From NCBI GenBank assembly GCA_964448935.1, contig CAYVBE010000149.1:1-10807 (forward strand): a DNA stretch of 10,807 nt, in the 5' to 3' direction. A program made the position numbers and the translations under genes. Shown here one piece after another: positions 1-6,671 of the stretch. The stretch is from CAYVBE01 sp964448935 (GTDB lineage Bacteria; Planctomycetota; Brocadiia; SM23-32). The notes beneath the pieces are model-generated. The model saw only the letters and a program-made list of their open reading frames with translations. It was not told the DNA's origin and ran no database searches. The first letter of the stretch is position 1; every line of letters begins with the position of its first letter.

Positions 1-1
1 C

Positions 2-280
2 ACGCTGTGCGACGGGCTGAACCGCGTGGGCTGGCCGGTCGAGAAGCCACGCGGCACCATGTTCCTGTGGGCGCCGGTTCCGGAGGACTTCCGGGAGATG
101 GGCTCGGTGGACTTCACCTTCATGCTGCTGGAGGAGGCCAACGTGGCCGTCGCGCCCGGGGCCGCTTTCGGCCAGCGGGGCGACGGCTTCGTGCGTATGG
201 CTTTCGTGGAGAATCGCCAGAGGCTGCGCCAGGCCGTGCGCCAGATAGGCCGCTGCCTGCGCGGGCATCGAGAAGGATAG
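2..280 (+). CDS. Class I/II PLP-dependent aminotransferase, C-terminal fragment (AlaC-like)
   Basis: Only the last 92 codons are in the window; the reading frame is open from base 2, so the gene begins upstream. The fragment carries the C-terminal small-domain pattern of fold-type I aminotransferases of the AlaC / LL-diaminopimelate aminotransferase type. It has a 'PRGTMFLWAPVP' strand, then 'VAVAPGAAFGQRGDGFVRMAF', where the Arg in 'FVRMAF' is the residue that normally binds the substrate alpha-carboxylate, then a closing helix 'ENRQRLRQAVRQI'. The family transfers amino groups between an amino acid and a 2-oxoacid using PLP in the cytoplasm. The PLP lysine lies outside the window, so the substrate cannot be assigned (alanine/pyruvate or diaminopimelate are the main options). 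The TAG stop lies 6 bases before rnfC, so the two genes are probably co-transcribed. Confidence 0.85.
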   Translation, partial: TLCDGLNRVGWPVEKPRGTMFLWAPVPEDFREMGSVDFTFMLLEEANVAVAPGAAFGQRGDGFVRMAFVENRQRLRQAVRQIGRCLRGHREG

Positions 281-286
281 GAGAAT

Positions 287-1624
287 GTGACGATCGAAAC
301 CCGGACGAAGACGTTCCAGCGCGGCGGCGTTCACCCGCCGGAGGGCAAAGAGCGCACCAGCGACGTGCCTCTGGCCGTGTCGCAGCCCCCGGAGGAGGTC
401 GCCGTGCTGATGGTGCAGCACATCGGGGCGCCCGCCGCTCCCGTGGTCAACAAGAAGGACCACGTCGCCAAGGGACAGATCGTCGGCGAGGCCCAGGGCT
501 ACGTGAGCGCCAACATCCACGCGCCCGTCAGCGGCACCGTGCGCGCCGTGGAGGACCGCGTCTACAGCGTGACCGGCGCGCGGGTGCCGGCCGTCGTCAT
601 CGAGAACGACGGCGAGGAAGAGTGGGCGGAAGGCGTGAACGAGCGGCAGGACGTGGCATCCCTGCCGCCGTCCAAGATGGTGGAGCTGGTGCAGGAGTGC
701 GGCGTGGTGGGCCTGGGCGGGGCCACGTTCCCGGCGCACGTCAAGCTCAGCCCGCCCCCCGACAGCCCCATCGAATACGCCTTCATCAACGGCACCGAAT
801 GCGAGCCTTACGTGACCGTCGACCACCGGCTGATGCTGGAGCGCACCGAGGACCTGGTGCGCGGCCTGAAGCTGATCATGCGCATCGTCCACGCCGACAG
901 GGGCGTCGTGGGCATTGAGACGAACAAGCCGGACGCCATCAAGGCCGTCACCGAAGCCGCAAAGGGCGAGACGGACATCAGCGTGGTCCCCCTGGAGGTC
1001 CGGTATCCGCAAGGAGCGGAGCAGCAGCTCATCACAGCCGTGACGGGCCGGGAAGTACCCTCCGGCGGCGGCCTGCCCTCGGACGTAGGCTGCCTGGTGC
1101 ATAACGTGGCCACCGCCCTGGCTATCCTGGAAGCCGTGGAGATGAAGCGGCCCCTCATCCAGCGCGCCGTGACGGTGACCGGCGAAGGCATCGAGGAGGC
1201 CGGAAACTTCATCGAGCGCATCGGAACCGATGTCGGAGACATCGCCCGCCGCCAGGGACTGCGCGAGGACGCCGAGCAACTCATCCTGGGCGGACCGATG
1301 ATGGGCATCGCACAGGGTGTGCCGGACGTGCCCCTGGTGAAGGGTAACAACTGCCTGCTGGTGCGCCGCGGGGTGGATGTGCCCGTGCAGCGCGACTGCA
1401 TCCGCTGCGGACGCTGCGTCGAACACTGCCCCCTGGGGCTGATGCCAGGCCTGTTCAGTGTGGCCTGCGAGAACCGGGACTGGAACGCGGCGCGGGAGCT
1501 GAACGTGCTGGAGTGCAAGGAATGCGGCTGCTGCGCATACGTCTGCCCCGCCCGCCGCCGGATCGTGCAGCAGGTCCAGTGGGCGAAGGCGGAGCTGCGC
1601 AAGCAGAGGGCGCAGCAAGAATGA
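287..1624 (+). CDS. rnfC: Rnf ion-translocating oxidoreductase subunit C (NADH/FMN/2x[4Fe-4S])
   Basis: RnfC is the peripheral cytoplasmic subunit of the Rnf complex. It exchanges electrons with NAD(H) and passes them through FMN and two [4Fe-4S] clusters. The 445-residue length is normal for the family. Visible signatures are the N-terminal 'RGGVHPPEGKE' (12-22); the biotinyl-like region 'QHIGAPAAPVV...IHAPVSGTV' (44-85); the glycine-rich nucleotide/FMN segment 'GVVGLGGATFPAHVK' (139-153); 'ECEPY' (171-175); and 'YPQGAEQQLI' (240-249). Two complete ferredoxin motifs follow: Cys371, 374, 377, 381 and Cys410, 413, 416, 420. The start is GTG; the overlapping ATG at 285 is followed at once by TGA. 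Purine-rich AAGGA (273-277) and AGGAG (279-283) precede it and overlap the upstream stop, which suggests translational coupling to the aminotransferase gene. Confidence 0.96.
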   Translation: MTIETRTKTFQRGGVHPPEGKERTSDVPLAVSQPPEEVAVLMVQHIGAPAAPVVNKKDHVAKGQIVGEAQGYVSANIHAPVSGTVRAVEDRVYSVTGARVPAVVIENDGEEEWAEGVNERQDVASLPPSKMVELVQECGVVGLGGATFPAHVKLSPPPDSPIEYAFINGTECEPYVTVDHRLMLERTEDLVRGLKLIMRIVHADRGVVGIETNKPDAIKAVTEAAKGETDISVVPLEVRYPQGAEQQLITAVTGREVPSGGGLPSDVGCLVHNVATALAILEAVEMKRPLIQRAVTVTGEGIEEAGNFIERIGTDVGDIARRQGLREDAEQLILGGPMMGIAQGVPDVPLVKGNNCLLVRRGVDVPVQRDCIRCGRCVEHCPLGLMPGLFSVACENRDWNAARELNVLECKECGCCAYVCPARRRIVQQVQWAKAELRKQRAQQE

Positions 1625-1656
1625 TAGAGACCAACTGACCCCGGACGAGGAACACC

Positions 1657-2646
1657 ATGGACCGGCAGCTCGTGGTCAGCACTTCCCCGCATGTCAGGGC
1701 GCCGCAGGACATCAAGGTGGTCATGTGGAACGTTCTGGCCGCGCTTCTGCCGGCCATAGCCGTCAGTCTCTACTTCTTCGGACCGTCGGCCCTCCAGGTT
1801 TACCTGATCAGCATCGTCGGCGCGGAGCTGACCGAGCTGGCCTGCCTGCGGATGCGGGGGGAGCCGCTGGCGCGGGCGCTGGACGGCAGCGCGCTCGTGA
1901 CGGCCGTGCTGCTGGCCATGGTTCTGCCGCCGAATGTGGCGTGGTACTGCCCGCTGGTAGGATCGGTATTCGCCATCGGCATCGTGAAACATACCTTCGG
2001 CGGCCTGGGAAATAACATCTGGAACCCGGCTTTGGCCGCGCGTATCTTCCTCCAGTTCGCCTACGCCAACCAGATAAGCCTCTCCCAATGGCCGGTTCCC
2101 AGGCGGCTGTGGGGCGCCGCCGTGGAGGGCCTCGCCCAGGCCAGCCCCCTGGCCAAAGGGGCGGCCGGCACGGCATACGACCACCTGGACCTGTTCTTCG
2201 GCAACGGCGTGCCGGGCTCCATCGGGGAGACCTGCAAGGTGGCGCTGCTGGTCGGAGGACTCTACCTCATCGCCCGGCAGATCGTGGACTGGCGCATACC
2301 GCTCTGCTACATCGGCACGGTCTTCGTGCTGACCTGGATACTGCCGGCCGGCGAAGGCGCGCCGAGCTGGGCGCGTGACCCGGTGTATCACGTTCTGTCC
2401 GGCGGCCTGGTGATCGGCGCCTTCTTCATGGCCACGGACATGGTGACCACCCCCATGACCCGCGTGGGACGCGCCGTCTTCGGGGTGGGATGCGGCATAC
2501 TGGTGGCCATCGTGCGGCGCTACGGCGGCTATCCGGAGGGGGTGGCTTACTCCATTGTGCTGATGAACACGTGTACTCCATTGATTGACCGCTGGGTGCG
2601 GCCACGCATCTACGGATCGCGCACGCCTAAACCGGCGGCGAGATGA
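1657..2646 (+). CDS. rnfD: Rnf ion-translocating oxidoreductase subunit D (membrane flavoprotein)
   Basis: RnfD is an integral membrane subunit of the Rnf complex, homologous to NqrB, that normally carries a covalently bound FMN. The 329 residues include a typical N-terminus ('SPHVRAPQDIKVVMWNVLAAL'), 'DGSALVTAVLLAMVLPP' (about 76-92), 'GGLGNNIWNPALAAR' (about 115-129) and 'FFMATDMVTTPMTRVGR' (about 255-271), all family signatures. I count roughly eight or nine hydrophobic segments. The start is supported by GAGG at 1647-1650, six bases before ATG. It lies 32 bases after rnfC, and its stop is one base before the rnfG ATG. The expected flavinylation motif (consensus D-x-x-S/T-G-A-T) is replaced around residues 157-163 by E-G-L-A-Q-A-S, so Ser163 occupies the usual Thr position. 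Identity is secure from the other motifs; flavin loading is uncertain. Confidence 0.94.
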   Translation: MDRQLVVSTSPHVRAPQDIKVVMWNVLAALLPAIAVSLYFFGPSALQVYLISIVGAELTELACLRMRGEPLARALDGSALVTAVLLAMVLPPNVAWYCPLVGSVFAIGIVKHTFGGLGNNIWNPALAARIFLQFAYANQISLSQWPVPRRLWGAAVEGLAQASPLAKGAAGTAYDHLDLFFGNGVPGSIGETCKVALLVGGLYLIARQIVDWRIPLCYIGTVFVLTWILPAGEGAPSWARDPVYHVLSGGLVIGAFFMATDMVTTPMTRVGRAVFGVGCGILVAIVRRYGGYPEGVAYSIVLMNTCTPLIDRWVRPRIYGSRTPKPAAR

Positions 2647-2647
2647 C

Positions 2648-3358
2648 ATGAGCAAAGCGAACCAAACCGGCGGATCGCCGAGGCTGGCGCAGGGCATCAT
2701 TGTGCTGGCACTCATCTGCCTGGGCAGCGGCCTGGGCGTGGGCACGCTCTACTCACAGATGAAGCAGGATATCGAGCATAAACGGGAGAACGTCTTTCAG
2801 GAGAGCCTGGCGGAGGTCCTCGGGCCGGCGGATCAGTACCAGACCGTGGGCGAGTACGCGCCCGATGCCCTGCGGGAAGAGATCGTCTACCGCAACGAGA
2901 CGGACTCCGGCGTGTTCTACGCCGCGATGGGCAGCACGAACGGGTACCAGAGCAAGATCAGGGTGCTGGCTTCCGTGAAGGTCAAGGAACCGGACAGGCC
3001 CGTGGGCGACGACCCGGTGATACACCGCATCTCGGTCGTGTTCAGCCAGGAGACCCCGGGCCTCGGCGCGCGGGTCGAGGAGGTCCAGAAGGACGTCTCC
3101 CTCTGGGCCAGGCTGATGGGCCGGACGACCCAGGGCTCGGGCCGCCCATGGTTCCAGGAACAGTTCGACAACAAGAAGCTCAGCGACCTGAAAGTGGAAA
3201 AGGACCAGGGCGGCGACTCCGGCGTGGAGGGCACCACTCAGGCCACTCCGCTGCGCCCCATAACCGGCGCCACCATCACGAGCCGGGCGACCACCGGAGC
3301 CGTGCGAAAGGCGGTCGAGAACATCATCAAGCGCACCACGGAAGTGTATGGCGAATGA
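2648..3358 (+). CDS. rnfG: Rnf ion-translocating oxidoreductase subunit G (FMN-binding)
   Basis: RnfG (NqrC homologue) is anchored by one N-terminal helix (about residues 13-36) and carries a covalent FMN on the outer side of the membrane. The 236 residues include the conserved 'SQETPGLGARVEE' motif and, near the C-terminus, 'ITGATITSRATTGAV', where Thr209 should receive the FMN from the ApbE flavin transferase. The Asp that normally opens this motif is Arg203 here. ATG at 2648 was chosen because it overlaps the rnfD stop region (TGATG-type junction one base after TGA) and starts right before the membrane helix. An upstream in-frame TTG at 2585 lies inside rnfD and is unlikely. The last four bases overlap scpB. 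rnfE, rnfA and rnfB, which usually accompany this gene, do not follow. Confidence 0.94.
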   Translation: MSKANQTGGSPRLAQGIIVLALICLGSGLGVGTLYSQMKQDIEHKRENVFQESLAEVLGPADQYQTVGEYAPDALREEIVYRNETDSGVFYAAMGSTNGYQSKIRVLASVKVKEPDRPVGDDPVIHRISVVFSQETPGLGARVEEVQKDVSLWARLMGRTTQGSGRPWFQEQFDNKKLSDLKVEKDQGGDSGVEGTTQATPLRPITGATITSRATTGAVRKAVENIIKRTTEVYGE

Positions 3359-3993
3359 GCGAGCAGAGTCACAAAGCCAACCCGGAAGAACAGCCCGAGC
3401 TGAAGCGTGTTGTCGAGGCCCTGCTGTTCAGCTCCGACCGGCCCGTCAGCAGCACCCGCATCGCGCAGCTCTGCGACGCGGAGGACGGCCGCCAGGTCCG
3501 CGCCATCATCGAGGACCTCCGGCGCGAATACGAGGAAGAGGAGCACGCCTTCCGGGTGGAGGAGATCGCGGGCGGGTTCCAGGTGCTGACGCATCCGCGC
3601 TACGCCCCGTGGGTCGGCCGTCTGCACACCTCTCAGCAGCAAGAATCCCTCAGCCAGGCCGCGCTGGAGACGCTGGCCATCGTCGCCTACCGCCAGCCCG
3701 TCACGCGGGCCGAGGTCGAGGACATCCGCGGCGTCCACTGCGGGCACATGCTCCGCTCGCTGGTGGACAAGCGGCTGGTTAAAGTGGCCGGCCGCGCCGA
3801 CGAACTCGGCCGCCCCATGCTCTACGGCACCACCCGTCACTTCCTGGAGGCATTCGGCCTGCGGTCGCTGAAAGACCTGCCCCGGCGCGAGAAACTCGTC
3901 CAGCCCTCCCCCGCGCCCAAAGCACCCGCCACCGAGGACGCGGAGCCGGATGAGAACGCAGACTCGGAGGGATCCCCCGACTCCACTGAATGA
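3355..3993 (+). CDS. scpB: Segregation and condensation protein B
   Basis: ScpB is a winged-helix dimer that joins the kleisin ScpA and the SMC ATPase in the condensin complex that compacts and segregates the chromosome. The 212 residues show the first winged-helix domain ('LKRVVEALLFSSDRPVSSTRIAQLC', about 16-40, with 'FRVEEIAGGFQVLTHP' near 66-81). The second has 'LSQAALETLAIVAYRQPVTRAEVEDIRGV' (about 99-127) and the strong signature 'GRADELGRPMLYGTT..FLEAFGL' (146-169). The tail (about 184-212) is rich in Pro, Ala and acidic residues and is probably disordered. The ATG overlaps the rnfG stop by four bases (ATGA), and no good independent ribosome-binding site is visible, so translation is probably coupled to rnfG. 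The partner gene scpA, often adjacent to scpB, is not in the window. Confidence 0.95.
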   Translation: MSEQSHKANPEEQPELKRVVEALLFSSDRPVSSTRIAQLCDAEDGRQVRAIIEDLRREYEEEEHAFRVEEIAGGFQVLTHPRYAPWVGRLHTSQQQESLSQAALETLAIVAYRQPVTRAEVEDIRGVHCGHMLRSLVDKRLVKVAGRADELGRPMLYGTTRHFLEAFGLRSLKDLPRREKLVQPSPAPKAPATEDAEPDENADSEGSPDSTE

Positions 3994-4080
3994 TTCCCCG
4001 CCCCTCTGCGTGACGCCGCCGCCCATTCATGTTAAGCTGTGCCCGCCGGCCGGCACTCGCACTCCAGAGCGTACCCGCGG

Positions 4081-5379
4081 ATGAACAGCATCACACTCAG
4101 GGACGCCGTCCACGGCGACATCTACCTGACCCGGCAGGAGACCGACCTGCTCGACACGGTCGCGATGCAGCGGCTGCGCGGCATACGGCAACTGGGCACG
4201 GCGTTCTACGTCTATCCCACCGCGCAGCACTCGCGCTTTGAGCACTGCCTGGGCACCTGCTGGATGGCCCGCCGCATTGTCCAGCGCGTGGAGTCGGAAG
4301 GCGGATTCCCCCTGCCGGAGGTCGAGAAGCGCGCCGTCTGCCTGGCCGCCCTCGTGCATGACGTCACGCACATCCCCTTCGGCCACACTTTCGAGGACGA
4401 GCGGCGCCTGCTGGAACGGCACGACCTCAGCCGCTCCCGCTACGACCGCCTGATCGCAGGCGGCAAACTCGGCGAGAAACTTCGCGCCTCCGAAGCCGGA
4501 CGGCTGGCCCTGAAAACCCTCGCCCCCGACCCCGAGCACACCTACCTGCGCGACATCGTCAGCGGCACCATCTGCGCCGACCTGCTGGACTACCTGAAAC
4601 GCGACAATTACTTCTGCGGACTCTCCTACCGGTTCGACGAGCGCATCTTCCACTACTTCCGCGTGGTGGACGGGCGGCTGACCCTGGCCCTGCACAAAGG
4701 CGGCCTGCTGCGGCGCGACGCCCTGACCGAGATCACCAACCTGCTGCGCATACGCTACGTGCTCAGCGAGCGCGTCTATTACCACCACGCCAAGATTGCC
4801 TCCGGGGTGATGGTCTCCAAGGCCGTCGAGCGCGCCCTGAACTCCGGGTTCACCGAAGAGCGGCTCTGTCGTCTGACCGACGACGCGCTCATTCACTACC
4901 TGCGGGAGCACTTCCGGGACGACGAACCGCTGACCGAACTGCTGGGTGATTTCTGCAGCCGGCGCCTGTTCAAGCGCTGCTACATGGTGTCCCGCTCCGT
5001 TGGGGAACAGGCCGTTGCGAGGCTGGTGCGCAGCTACCACCTGAACGAACGCGGAGACCGAGACGCGGCCGAGGAGCGCATCGCGCACTCCCTGGGCGTG
5101 CCGGCGCACCGGATTGCCGTCTATTGCGCGCCCCCCGGAATGGCGCTGAAGGAGGCGGACGTGCCCGTGACCATGCCGGCCGGCGACATCCAGAAGCTCT
5201 CCTCGCTGAACAGCGCCGAGATCCAGATCCTCAAGGACCAGCACCGCGCCCTGTGGAAACTCTACGTGTTCGCGAGCGCCCACCTGGAGGCGGACCTGAT
5301 GCGGGCGGGCGAGGTCTGCGAAGAGGTCATCGGCTTCCCCAACGAGCTGCCCGCGGAGCGCGCCGGGAACATGCTGTGA
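4081..5379 (+). CDS. HD-domain phosphohydrolase related to dNTPases (SAMHD1/YwfO-like)
   Basis: A 432-residue member of the HD superfamily branch that includes dNTP triphosphohydrolases. It opens with 'ITLRDAVHGDIYLT', the usual start of this branch, which supports ATG 4081 over an in-frame GTG at 4039. The metal ligands are all present: His55 in 'HSRFEHCLG', His93-Asp94 in 'ALVHDVTHIPFGH', and Asp167 in 'ICADLLDYLKRD'. Aligning by eye to SAMHD1 matches these to H167, H206/D207 and D311; Tyr171 would match Y315. The Lys that follows Asp311 in SAMHD1 is Leu168 here, so substrate contact may differ. The C-terminal part (about 330-432) has no domain I recognise. The likely activity is hydrolysis of a nucleotide or other phosphoester, possibly dNTPs. 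It lies 87 bases after scpB with no clear terminator, and ends 13 bases from the convergent downstream gene. Confidence 0.85.
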   Translation: MNSITLRDAVHGDIYLTRQETDLLDTVAMQRLRGIRQLGTAFYVYPTAQHSRFEHCLGTCWMARRIVQRVESEGGFPLPEVEKRAVCLAALVHDVTHIPFGHTFEDERRLLERHDLSRSRYDRLIAGGKLGEKLRASEAGRLALKTLAPDPEHTYLRDIVSGTICADLLDYLKRDNYFCGLSYRFDERIFHYFRVVDGRLTLALHKGGLLRRDALTEITNLLRIRYVLSERVYYHHAKIASGVMVSKAVERALNSGFTEERLCRLTDDALIHYLREHFRDDEPLTELLGDFCSRRLFKRCYMVSRSVGEQAVARLVRSYHLNERGDRDAAEERIAHSLGVPAHRIAVYCAPPGMALKEADVPVTMPAGDIQKLSSLNSAEIQILKDQHRALWKLYVFASAHLEADLMRAGEVCEEVIGFPNELPAERAGNML

Positions 5380-5392
5380 CCGCGCCCCCCGC

Positions 5393-6415
5393 TCAGCGCG
5401 GTGACTGCGTCTGAAAGCCGCTCCTGGGGGCCACGTTGCCGCGGCGATGCCACACGTTGCCGCTGCCGGAGGTGGTGTACACCACTACCCCGCGATCCTC
5501 CAGTGCCGAGACCAGCGCAGGATGCGGGTTGATGTCCACCCCGCCGGAGGATATGTAAGCCAGCGCGGGGTGCATCAGGTCCAGCACCTCGGGGCCCAGG
5601 TTGTGCTTGCTGCCGTGGGCCGGCACCTTCAGCCAGTGCACGTCGCGCAGCGCATCCCGGTCCTCCACGGCCTTCAGCGCCCGGCGGCCCGCGTCCCCGG
5701 TGAACAGGTAGCGGTCGCCCTCATAGGTCATAAGGGCAATCAGCGATGCCTGCCGCGTCGTCTCCGGGTCGTCTATGGCCTCCTTGAGAATCTCATCGGG
5801 GCTGGCGGCCTTTGTGGGGGCCGTGCGTCCGCGGCGGAAGGAAACCGCCTGCTCGATCATGCGGTCCATCATCTCCGTGCTGCCGAAGAACCCCACACAC
5901 TCCTCGAAGAACCCCTCCGTGGGCCCCAGCACCCGGAGCGGGCCGATCTGGTTGTTGCGGTCCGCGAAAGGCTCGGCGATAGGAACGCCCGCAGCCGTCA
6001 GGGCCTGGATGAGGTCCTGGGTGGACTGCAGCGAAAACCGGAGGTAATTGGCCACCGATCGGACGGCCGTGGAACTGGCTGCGTCCGCCAGCTCCGAGGC
6101 CCTTTCCATGGCCCGTTTCACCGACACCCCGTGGCCGCTCACGTCATGGACCCACGCCTGCCCGATGCCCTCACTGCCGAGTGTCTCCACCAAGTGTACC
6201 AATCCGGAGGCGTGCGCGTGGTCCACGTGCGACAGGATCAGGTGGTCCAGGTGACCGCCGTAGTAGGTGTCCAGGTGGCGCAGGATTCGCTCCCCGTCCT
6301 CCCAGTTGCGCCCCCCGTCCATCAGGATCACCTGCTTCGACCCGTCCACCACCAGTTCAACCAGAAACGCGTCCGAATCACCGACCGGCAGCATGTCAAT
6401 CTGAAGGCCCGGCAT
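5393..6415 (-). CDS. Metallo-beta-lactamase-fold hydrolase, ComEC C-terminal type
   Basis: A 340-residue stand-alone protein resembling the soluble nuclease-like domain of ComEC/Rec2, without membrane segments or a signal peptide. In order: 'MLPVGDSDAFLVEL' (8-21, the usual VGxGDA strand), 'LMDGGRNWEDG' (31-41), the metal motif region 'LSHVDHAHASGL' (61-72), 'LFTGDAG' (237-243, bridging Asp241), 'LKVPAHGSKHN' (262-272, His267) and 'YISSGGVDINPHP' (287-299). The canonical HxHxDH metal motif should read H-x-D-x-D-H in this group, but Ala67 stands where the second metal-site Asp is expected and His66 precedes it. A residue loop at about 165-225 is longer than in typical family members. AAGGGGG (6420-6426, minus-strand sense) is a good Shine-Dalgarno for ATG 6415. 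Such proteins usually hydrolyse phosphodiesters; catalysis here is uncertain. Confidence 0.85.
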   Translation of the reverse strand: MPGLQIDMLPVGDSDAFLVELVVDGSKQVILMDGGRNWEDGERILRHLDTYYGGHLDHLILSHVDHAHASGLVHLVETLGSEGIGQAWVHDVSGHGVSVKRAMERASELADAASSTAVRSVANYLRFSLQSTQDLIQALTAAGVPIAEPFADRNNQIGPLRVLGPTEGFFEECVGFFGSTEMMDRMIEQAVSFRRGRTAPTKAASPDEILKEAIDDPETTRQASLIALMTYEGDRYLFTGDAGRRALKAVEDRDALRDVHWLKVPAHGSKHNLGPEVLDLMHPALAYISSGGVDINPHPALVSALEDRGVVVYTTSGSGNVWHRRGNVAPRSGFQTQSPR

Positions 6416-6419
6416 GAGG

Positions 6420-6426
6420 CCCCCTT
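6420..6426 (-). promoter_or_regulatory. Ribosome-binding site of the MBL-fold gene
   Basis: On the minus strand AAGGGGG lies four bases before ATG 6415. It is a strong Shine-Dalgarno match and fixes the start of the metallo-beta-lactamase-fold gene. Confidence 0.6.
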
Positions 6427-6537
6427 TCTTGCTGATTGTTTATCTCCCCTTAATGGAGACTAATTCACCGGGGCCTCAGCGTCAAGGGCAGCGGCAGAAC
6501 AACGACCTGCGGTTCGCGCGGAGTGCCCCCCTTTCGC

Positions 6538-6566
6538 TTGCATTTTCGCGACTGCGCCGGTACAAA
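6538..6566 (+). promoter_or_regulatory. Candidate promoter for the Gfo/Idh/MocA gene
   Basis: TTGCAT (6538-6543) and TACAAA (6561-6566) are separated by 17 bases, the optimal sigma-70-type spacing, but match the consensus at only three and four of six positions. Transcription would begin near 6573, giving a leader of about 100 bases before ATG 6672. The rest of the 256-base divergent intergenic region (6416-6671) includes an AT-richer patch near 6421-6470 that could hold the promoter of the minus-strand gene, but I see no convincing hexamers there. Confidence 0.3.
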
Positions 6567-6580
6567 GGGTCGCTCTTTGT
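6562..6580. repeat. Inverted repeat over the candidate -10 box (possible operator)
   Basis: ACAAAG (6562-6567) and CTTTGT (6575-6580) are perfect inverted copies around a 7-base centre. The left arm overlaps the candidate -10 hexamer of the downstream oxidoreductase gene. This is a plausible site for a dimeric repressor; as RNA it would be a short hairpin. Confidence 0.35.
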
Positions 6581-6671
6581 TAGGTTCGCGTTAGCGGCAC
6601 TTCCGAACGCCTGGAAGGCCGCTGGAAACGTTCTCGACCGCGTGCCGATCTACACCTCAGGAGACCCCCGC

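Noticed and set aside
808..2745. Long minus-strand reading frame (645 codons) opposite rnfC, rnfD and the start of rnfG
   Set aside because: It is antisense to genes with clear family motifs, and its translation is low-complexity and rich in Arg, His and Ser, as expected from GC-rich codon shadows.
4081..6415. HD hydrolase and MBL-fold protein as a two-gene defence system
   Set aside because: The genes are convergent rather than co-transcribed, and no effector, transposase or other defence gene is nearby.
6627..6640. TGGAAACGTTCTCG as a LacI-type operator
   Set aside because: Only the central AACGTT is symmetrical; the flanking bases do not complete a palindrome.
6414..6671. In-frame N-terminal extension of the Gfo/Idh/MocA protein
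   Set aside because: The frame is open, but the extension has no family similarity, whereas ATG 6672 has a good AGGAG at correct spacing and starts at the Rossmann fold.
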